A stretch of 12,342 nt of DNA, taken from positions 12,362 to 24,703 of the forward strand of contig DFHY01000084.1 of NCBI GenBank assembly GCA_002371345.1, read 5' to 3'. The position numbers and the translations under genes are program-made. The DNA comes from Lachnospiraceae bacterium UBA3711 (lineage in GTDB: Bacteria > Bacillota > Clostridia > Lachnospirales > Lachnospiraceae). Of this stretch, positions 7,313-12,342 are shown piece after piece (positions within the stretch are counted from its first letter, which is position 1; each line of letters begins with the position of its first letter). Under the pieces are notes generated by a model, which saw nothing but the letters and a program-made list of their open reading frames with translations, searched no databases and had not been told where the DNA came from.

Positions 7313-9247
7313 TTACTCAAGTTCTTCCAGTTCCTTTATCCACAGCGATACGCACGCGTCACTCGGCATACGCAGATCCCCGCGCGGGCTCAGCGCGGCT
7401 GAGCCTGTCTTCGGACCGTCCGGCATGCATGACCTCTTGTACTGCTGTGAGAAGAACCTGTAGTAAAACTTCTTCAGCCACTTCATAATGGTATCTTCGT
7501 CAAATGCGCCTTTGAATGCCTCCTTCGCTATCCTGTATATCTTGGCCGGACGGAATCCAAATCTCAGGACATAGTACAGGAAGAAATCATGCAGCTCATA
7601 AGGCCCTACCAGATCCTCCGTCTTCTGGGCGATCTCTCCCCCCTTCGGTGGAAGAAGCTCCGGGCTGACCGGCGTATCCAACACATCCTCAAGCACCTTC
7701 TTCAGTTTTTCATCACATTCCTGCTGCGCGTAATAGCTGACCAGATGACGCACCAGAGTCTTCGGCACTGAGCTGTTTACAGCGTACATTGACATGTGAT
7801 CGCCGTTGTAGGTCGCCCAGCCGAGCGCCAGCTCAGACAGATCACCGGTCCCGATAACGATGCCGCCGGTCTGGTTCGCGATGTCCATAAGAACCTGCGT
7901 CCTCTCCCTGGCCTGCGCATTTTCATACGTGACGTCGGTAACGGACGGATCGTGCCCTATATCCTTAAAATGCTGAAGCACGGCGTCGCCGATCGGGATC
8001 TCCTGCAGGCTGCAGCCGAGCTCTGTGGACATTGTGACTGCGTTCTGATATGTGCGGTCCGTAGTTCCGAAGGCAGGCATCGTGATCGCGTGAATCCCCT
8101 TCCTGTCTAGTCCCAGCATGTCAAATGCCTTGACCGCGACAAGCAGCGCAAGAGTCGAGTCAAGCCCGCCGGATATCCCTATCACGGCGTCCTTCGCCCC
8201 TATATGAGACAAACGCTTCTTCAGCCCAAGAGCCTGAATCTGCAGCACCTCCTCACACCGCGAGGATCTGTCGCCTTCGCCTGACGGAACGAACGGCTGC
8301 ATCTCAAACCGGCGGCTCAGCTTAGTTTCCTCTGTCTCAAGATCGAACTGCGTCGATATGAATCCTCCATTGGGTCGGCAGTCGAAGGTCGTCATGCGCC
8401 TTCTCTCCGACCTGAGCCGGTCCACATCTATCTCGGCATATGTGATTCCCGTGGTAAACCTGCCGGAATCCGCGAGCATCGTTCCGTTCTCCGCAATCAT
8501 TCTCTGACCGCAGAAAACCAGGTCCTGTGATGACTCTCCCTCGCCGCTGCTAGCATAAATATAAGCCGACACCAGACGGCCAGATGTCATCCTCACCAGA
8601 TCCCTGCGGTAAGCCGTCTTCCCTGTCACCTCAACAGACGCAGACAGGTTGACGATCACATTTGCCCCCGCCATCGCAGCCCTCGTGCACGGCGGATCCG
8701 GCATCCACAGGTCCTCGCAGATCTCACAGGCAACCCTGAGGCCTCCGGGAATACTGACTCCGGTCCAGTCGTCACGGCACTCAAACAGCTGTGAGCAGCC
8801 CATCGGAATCATCTCGTCGTCGAACAATACATGCCGTATCTGTTCGTTCCCCGGCGTAAAGTACCTCTGCTCATAATACTCGCTGTAATTCGGTATCGCT
8901 CTCTTGGGAACCAGGCCCAGCAGCCGTCCTCCGGACAATGCCGCCGCTGTATTGTAGAGGCGTCCGTTTATCTCCATCGGAAGCCCGACAAAGACCAGGG
9001 CGTCTATGTCTTCCGAGGCGCTGATGATCCTGCCGAGGGCGAGTCTTGCTTCATCGATGAGAGAGCTCTGAAGAAACAGATCATTACAGGTGTAAGCTGT
9101 GACGGACAGCTCCGGGAACACTATGATCTTCGCCCCGCATCCGGCAGCCTCATACATGAGCCGGATAATCTCCCCTGTATTGAACTCAACATCAGCAACC
9201 CTGACCTGCGGCGTTACCGCCGCTACCTTGATAAATCCATCCTTCAT
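7313..9247 (-). CDS. nadE: Glutamine-dependent NAD+ synthetase
   Basis: NadE amidates deamido-NAD to NAD+ using ATP and ammonia released from glutamine, the last step of NAD synthesis. The 644-residue two-domain form has an N-terminal nitrilase-type glutaminase whose Glu-Lys-Cys triad is visible as E46 (FPELSVTAY), K115 (LVPKRAIPNY) and C177 (EICEDLW), close to positions 52, 121 and 176 of the Mycobacterium enzyme. The C-terminal synthetase domain has the PP-loop SGGLDS at 359-364. All key residues are present. Start: an ATG at 9292 is in frame without a good SD; GGGAGG lies nine bases before the ATG at 9247, and the protein from there begins MKDGFIKVAAVTP as expected for the domain. It follows hslO by 57 bp and precedes fhs by 102 bp, consistent with one operon. 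Confidence 0.97.
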   Translation of the reverse strand: MKDGFIKVAAVTPQVRVADVEFNTGEIIRLMYEAAGCGAKIIVFPELSVTAYTCNDLFLQSSLIDEARLALGRIISASEDIDALVFVGLPMEINGRLYNTAAALSGGRLLGLVPKRAIPNYSEYYEQRYFTPGNEQIRHVLFDDEMIPMGCSQLFECRDDWTGVSIPGGLRVACEICEDLWMPDPPCTRAAMAGANVIVNLSASVEVTGKTAYRRDLVRMTSGRLVSAYIYASSGEGESSQDLVFCGQRMIAENGTMLADSGRFTTGITYAEIDVDRLRSERRRMTTFDCRPNGGFISTQFDLETEETKLSRRFEMQPFVPSGEGDRSSRCEEVLQIQALGLKKRLSHIGAKDAVIGISGGLDSTLALLVAVKAFDMLGLDRKGIHAITMPAFGTTDRTYQNAVTMSTELGCSLQEIPIGDAVLQHFKDIGHDPSVTDVTYENAQARERTQVLMDIANQTGGIVIGTGDLSELALGWATYNGDHMSMYAVNSSVPKTLVRHLVSYYAQQECDEKLKKVLEDVLDTPVSPELLPPKGGEIAQKTEDLVGPYELHDFFLYYVLRFGFRPAKIYRIAKEAFKGAFDEDTIMKWLKKFYYRFFSQQYKRSCMPDGPKTGSAALSPRGDLRMPSDACVSLWIKELEELE

Positions 9248-9256
9248 CTCAAACAG

Positions 9257-9262
9257 CCTCCC
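9257..9262 (-). promoter_or_regulatory. SD that sets the nadE start
   Basis: GGGAGG lies nine bases before the ATG at 9247, inside the frame that would begin at 9292. The upstream ATG has only weak purine content before it. Confidence 0.75.
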
Positions 9263-9304
9263 TTCACTGTCCCAGGAATCAGAACGATACATTCACCACA
9301 TTTA

Positions 9305-10192
9305 TCACCGGCGGCTCTTCGACTGCGCTGACAGAATCCGCTCAAGATCATTCACGTCAAACCGGTACTGCTTCCCGCAGAACTGGCATCCGACCTCTAT
9401 CGGCTTTCCATCGCTGATTATCTCCCTGATATCGTCAGGCCCGATGGAAATGAGCGCTCTCTCGATACGCTCCTTGCTGCAGCTGCACGCGAATGAGACC
9501 TCATGCTTCTCGGTAATCCGGAGGCCGAAGTCCCCTACGAGCTCATTGAGAATATCCTCCGGAAGCATGCCGGCCTCGAGCATGGATGTCACGCTGCTCA
9601 CCTTCTGAAGCCGCTCTTCAAGCTTGTCTATCACTTCATCGGGCGCGCCGGGCATAAGCTGAAGTATGAAACCGCCGGCCTGCTTAACACTCCAGTCACG
9701 GTCCACCAGCACCCCAAGGCCGACCGAGCTCGGCACCTGCTCGGACTCCGCGAAATAATAGGTAAGATCCTCCGCGATCTCCGAGCTCGGCATATCTATA
9801 GTGCCGACATAAGGCTCCTTCAGTCCGATATCACGTATTACAGTGAGAGTGCCCTTTCCCAGTGCGCCGGCAACATCCAGCTTGCCGTTTGACTTCAGCG
9901 GGATCTGAACATGCGGGTTGTTAATATACCCCTTCGCATGAAAATGAGAATCCGCCGTAACTGTTATTCCGCCCGCCGGTCCGTCTGATCTTATCTGAAG
10001 CGTAACGAGTGCCCTGTCCTCCTTGAGCATGCTTCCGAACATGACGCCTCCGGTGAGAAGTCTCCCGAGTGCCGCGGTACATACCGGAGTTGTGTCATGA
10101 GCCAGCCTTGCGTCCTCCACCATCCGGCGGGTGGTTGCCGCGAAAGCGCGGATCGAATCGTCCCCCGCCGTCGCCCTTATCATATAATCCAT
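9305..10192 (-). CDS. hslO: Hsp33 redox-regulated chaperone
   Basis: Hsp33 is a cytosolic holdase that is off when reduced and zinc-bound, and switches on when oxidants form disulfides between its zinc cysteines and unfold its linker. The 295-residue product begins MDYMIRATAGDDSIRAFA, typical of the family, and ends with the redox switch CxC-X30-CxxC (C236, C238, C269, C272), all four cysteines present. Start: an ATG at 10204 is also in frame, but GGAG lies six bases before the ATG at 10192 and that start matches the family N-terminus. It begins 26 bp after the metal permease and is followed by nadE after 57 bp, so co-transcription is likely. Pairing a redox chaperone with a possible manganese permease could suit oxidative stress, which is an inference from context. 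Confidence 0.97.
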   Translation of the reverse strand: MDYMIRATAGDDSIRAFAATTRRMVEDARLAHDTTPVCTAALGRLLTGGVMFGSMLKEDRALVTLQIRSDGPAGGITVTADSHFHAKGYINNPHVQIPLKSNGKLDVAGALGKGTLTVIRDIGLKEPYVGTIDMPSSEIAEDLTYYFAESEQVPSSVGLGVLVDRDWSVKQAGGFILQLMPGAPDEVIDKLEERLQKVSSVTSMLEAGMLPEDILNELVGDFGLRITEKHEVSFACSCSKERIERALISIGPDDIREIISDGKPIEVGCQFCGKQYRFDVNDLERILSAQSKSRR

Positions 10193-10218
10193 ATTAATCT
10201 CCATTCTGCCGGTAATGA

Positions 10219-11073
10219 TTAAAACAGCCTTAGCAGTGACGTAAGCAAACCGCCCACAACGCCGGCAGCGTACAGTATCAGCACGATCTTCGCGCTCTCC
10301 CTTCTGCTCCTGTTCGCACGGAACAGCACGAGCAGCCCGACGCCGGCTCCGACCATCAGTCCTGACATCATCGCGCCCGCGCTCATCGCGCCGTCAAGGT
10401 ACATAGTGGTGAGAGCCACAGACGCGGCACAGTTCGGTATCAGCCCGATCAGACCCGCAAGTACCTCACCTATCACCGGCTGGTTAAAAACGATGTTTTC
10501 CAGGTTCTCTGTCCCGACAGCTTCCATAAACAGGTTCAGCGCCACTGATATGATGAAAATATAGAGCGCGATACTGAAGGTATGCTTAAGCGATGAAACG
10601 AAGATCCCCTTCTCGCAGTCGCAGTGTTCAGCCTCGCATATTCCGTGAATGCCAGCGCCTATCTTCCTGACATTCAGGCTTCGGAACAGGAAGTCCACAA
10701 TGAATCCCGCTATCACTCCGTACACGGCTTTTATCACTATAATCTTTACAATCAGGCCTATGCCTACCCTGTTTGAGAGGAAGATCGGCAGCATCTCATC
10801 CGAGGTGGACAGGAATACCGCAATCAGTGTTCCTCCCGTTATGACCCGGCCGGCATACAGGCTTGAAGCCGCCGCGGAGAATCCGCACTGCGGAACCGCT
10901 CCCAGAATACCTCCGACAAGAGGCCCGAACCTGTCTGCCCTGCGGATCGCCGCGCGGGTCTTGTCGCTGGTATGGTGTTCGATGTATTCCATCACCAGAT
11001 AGGTGAGAAATAAAAACGGGATCAATTTGGCCGTGTCAATGATCCCATCCAGTATGGCATCCCATATCTGCAT
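10219..11073 (-). CDS. Putative heavy-metal/manganese permease (PF11449-like)
   Basis: This polytopic membrane protein (284 residues) resembles the family annotated as putative manganese transporter, arsenic efflux protein or ArsP_2 (PF11449); the substrate is unproven. Hydrophobic segments lie near 11-31, 51-70, 78-92, 103-130, 165-185, 196-212, 230-251 and 261-280. The two halves carry related motifs, PQCGFS at 61-66 and PNCAAS at 213-218, suggesting an internal repeat, and SDEMLP follows at 91-96. A soluble loop has a His/Cys cluster (H143, C146, H150, C151, C153) that could bind metal. Start: a GTG at 11100 is in frame but lacks an SD; AGGGAG lies 12 bases before the ATG at 11073, giving the short family-like N-terminus. 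It is the first gene of the run leading to hslO, nadE, fhs and hisA. Confidence 0.82.
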   Translation of the reverse strand: MQIWDAILDGIIDTAKLIPFLFLTYLVMEYIEHHTSDKTRAAIRRADRFGPLVGGILGAVPQCGFSAAASSLYAGRVITGGTLIAVFLSTSDEMLPIFLSNRVGIGLIVKIIVIKAVYGVIAGFIVDFLFRSLNVRKIGAGIHGICEAEHCDCEKGIFVSSLKHTFSIALYIFIISVALNLFMEAVGTENLENIVFNQPVIGEVLAGLIGLIPNCAASVALTTMYLDGAMSAGAMMSGLMVGAGVGLLVLFRANRSRRESAKIVLILYAAGVVGGLLTSLLRLF

Positions 11074-11085
11074 ATCTGTAATCAA

Positions 11086-11091
11086 CTCCCT
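11086..11091 (-). promoter_or_regulatory. SD of the permease operon
   Basis: AGGGAG lies 12 bases before the ATG at 11073, a long spacing like that of secA. The spacer contains TGATTACAG, also found upstream at 11209-11217, and could pair with GTAATCGAC in the leader (11126-11134). Confidence 0.6.
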
Positions 11092-11128
11092 GTGAAACAC
11101 TGAACATTTGATTAACCCGCCAAAAGTC

Positions 11129-11215
11129 GATTACGGATTACGTTGTACGCTATTCCACTAAGGCTCGTAAACTCGCCAAGTGGAATATGTGTGCTCCGCG
11201 CTTCGCGCTGTAATC
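11129..11215 (-). repeat. Palindromic intergenic element in the permease leader
   Basis: A perfect 9-bp inverted repeat, TATTCCACT (11151-11159) with AGTGGAATA (11179-11187), encloses a further GGC/GCC pairing (11162-11164 with 11175-11177) around a 10-base loop. A second small hairpin, GCGC-TTC-GCGC, lies at 11198-11208. GATTAC (11129-11134 and 11136-11141, a tandem GATTACG pair) can pair with GTAATC (11210-11215) to close the whole element. No reading frame covers it. It looks like either a dispersed intergenic palindrome or a structured 5' leader. It does not match the yybP-ykoY manganese riboswitch as remembered. Confidence 0.6.
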
Positions 11216-11260
11216 ATCATATCCGAAATCATTAAACCAGTGTTTCCATATCCTTTACTT

Positions 11261-11269
11261 ATTTTAGCA
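11261..11269 (-). promoter_or_regulatory. Possible extended -10 promoter for the permease operon
   Basis: Minus strand TGC-TAAAAT is an extended -10 with five of six matches in the hexamer. The only nearby -35 candidate is TTGTTA (11286-11291) at a long 19-bp spacing; a perfect TTGACA at 11274-11279 is too close to this -10 and has no good -10 at 17 bp. Initiation here would give a leader of about 180 bases. Confidence 0.45.
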
Positions 11270-11294
11270 AGGCTGTCAAGAACCATAACAAACC

Positions 11295-11328
11295 GGCCTG
11301 CCGCACTTAGAGTTGTATGCGGCAGGCC
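11295..11328 (-). terminator. Rho-independent terminator after glyA
   Basis: A perfect 11-bp GC-rich stem (11295-11305 with 11318-11328, arm GGCCTGCCGCA) with a 12-base loop begins 18 bases after the glyA stop. On the minus strand it is preceded by AATAAA and followed by GGTTTGTTATGG, a moderate U-tract. The plus-strand side has TTTATTAT, so it could act in both directions. Its arms share CTGCCGCA with the repeat at 3858-3937. Confidence 0.75.
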
Positions 11329-11346
11329 TTTATTATCAGTTCAGTC

Positions 11347-12342
11347 TCATGTAAGCGGATAACGCTTCGTGATATCACGGATCACGGCGCGGCACTCTTC
11401 CGCCTTCGCTTCCCCATCGTGGATCACTGAAGCAATCACTCCCGCGATCTTATCGAAGTCGTCCTCCTTCAATCCGCGTGTCGTAGCCGCGGGAGTTCCA
11501 AGACGCAGGCCGCTTGTCACAAATGGCGACTGAGGATCTCTTGGAATCGTATTCTTGTTCGCGGTAATACCGACAGCGTCAAGCTCATTCTCAACCTCAG
11601 CGCCTGTCCTGCCGCTTGAGCGAAGGTCTACAAGCATGAGGTGGTTGTCGGTACCGCCCGAGACAATATCGACGCCTCTCGCGATCAGGCCGTCTGACAG
11701 CGCCTTCGCGTTCTTTACAATCTGTTCACAGTATTCTTTGAACTCCGGCTGCATCGCCTCGTGGAAGCATACGGCCTTGGCCGCGATCACATGCTCGAGC
11801 GGGCCTCCCTGGGTTCCCGGAAATACTGCGCTGTTAAGCTTGTGCTCCTTGCCGAACTCCGCGCTGGAGAGGATCATGCCTCCGCGCGGGCCCCTGAGTG
11901 TCTTATGGGTCGTCGTGGTTACGACATCCGCATACGGGAACGGACTCGGGTGGACTCCTGTCGCGACAAGCCCCGCTATATGGGCAATATCCGCCAGCAG
12001 GTACGCTCCTGTCTCATCAGCGATTTCCTTAAATCTCTTGAAATCGATCGTACGCGCGTATGCGCTGGCGCCGCAGATGATCAGCTTCGGACGGCACTCC
12101 TTCGCTATACGCTCCACCTCATCGTAATCGATGAACCCGTCATCGGTAACTCCGTAAGGAACATAGTTGAAGTACTTGCCTGAAAAGTTGACGGGGCTTC
12201 CGTGAGACAGATGTCCGCCCTCCGACAGGTTCATACCCATGAAGGTGTCTCCCGGCTTAAGCAGCGCCATCTCGACGGCCATGTTGGCCTGAGCTCCTGA
12301 ATGAGGCTGTACATTGGCAAATGTGCATCCGAACAGGCGTTT
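11347..12342 (-). CDS. glyA: Serine hydroxymethyltransferase (partial, 5' end outside window)
   Basis: GlyA is a cytosolic PLP enzyme that interconverts serine and THF with glycine and 5,10-methylene-THF, the main entry of one-carbon units. The last 331 codons are visible; the frame runs open to the window edge, reading FANVQPHSGAQAN before MAVEMALL, so roughly 75-80 N-terminal residues are missing and no start is called. The PLP Schiff-base lysine lies in TTTTHKTLRGPRGG, with its codon at 11902-11904. GMNLSEGGHLSHGSPVNFSG and the C-terminal domain are typical. A hairpin terminator follows the stop. It shares folate chemistry with fhs downstream, but the terminator, leader and permease operon start suggest separate transcription. 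Confidence 0.98.
   Translation of the reverse strand, partial: KRLFGCTFANVQPHSGAQANMAVEMALLKPGDTFMGMNLSEGGHLSHGSPVNFSGKYFNYVPYGVTDDGFIDYDEVERIAKECRPKLIICGASAYARTIDFKRFKEIADETGAYLLADIAHIAGLVATGVHPSPFPYADVVTTTTHKTLRGPRGGMILSSAEFGKEHKLNSAVFPGTQGGPLEHVIAAKAVCFHEAMQPEFKEYCEQIVKNAKALSDGLIARGVDIVSGGTDNHLMLVDLRSSGRTGAEVENELDAVGITANKNTIPRDPQSPFVTSGLRLGTPAATTRGLKEDDFDKIAGVIASVIHDGEAKAEECRAVIRDITKRYPLT

Noticed and set aside
8831..9331. Plus-strand frames opposite nadE and hslO
   Set aside because: They overlap the glutaminase active-site coding region of nadE and have no family resemblance or start signals.
11074..11260. yybP-ykoY manganese or NiCo riboswitch ahead of the permease
   Set aside because: The conserved core sequences of these riboswitches as remembered are not visible. 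The structure present is a different palindrome.

Overview
All nine genes in this 12.3 kb window lie on the minus strand and are packed with short gaps. Gene order (hpf-secA-prfB), Firmicute-type promoters and purine-rich Shine-Dalgarno (SD) sites, a long-form Hpf and a eukaryotic-type HisA point to an anaerobic Clostridia member, probably Lachnospiraceae. The family assignment is an inference; only protein and gene-order features support it. There are no tRNAs, rRNAs, CRISPR arrays, transposases or phage genes.

Layout in transcription order (right to left). (1) glyA, serine hydroxymethyltransferase, cut at its 5' end by the window edge and closed by a GC-rich hairpin at 11295-11328. (2) An intergenic stretch at 11074-11346 with a probable promoter and an 87-bp palindromic element that would lie in a long leader. 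(3) A probable operon: a PF11449-like heavy-metal/manganese permease, hslO (Hsp33 redox chaperone), nadE (glutamine-dependent NAD+ synthetase), fhs (a divergent formate-tetrahydrofolate ligase) and hisA (eukaryotic-type HIS6-like isomerase). (4) hpf (ribosome hibernation factor) with its own extended -10 promoter. (5) A long interrupted inverted repeat at 3858-3937, then a good sigma-A-type promoter. (6) secA and prfB.

The hpf-secA-prfB block is conserved Firmicute housekeeping: ribosome storage, protein export and translation termination. The five-gene operon mixes metal transport, oxidative-stress chaperoning, NAD synthesis, one-carbon metabolism and one histidine step. fhs and glyA both feed the folate one-carbon pool. 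hisA stands apart from any other his gene.

No wholly new multigene system was found. The points most worth a second look are: the adjacent fhs and hisA, both resembling the eukaryotic versions of their families; histidines replaced in Fhs motifs that are normally conserved; a prfB with no programmed frameshift; and two structured intergenic elements, one of which could pair with a ribosome binding site. Several start codons were moved downstream from the longest possible reading frame because a good SD precedes the internal ATG.
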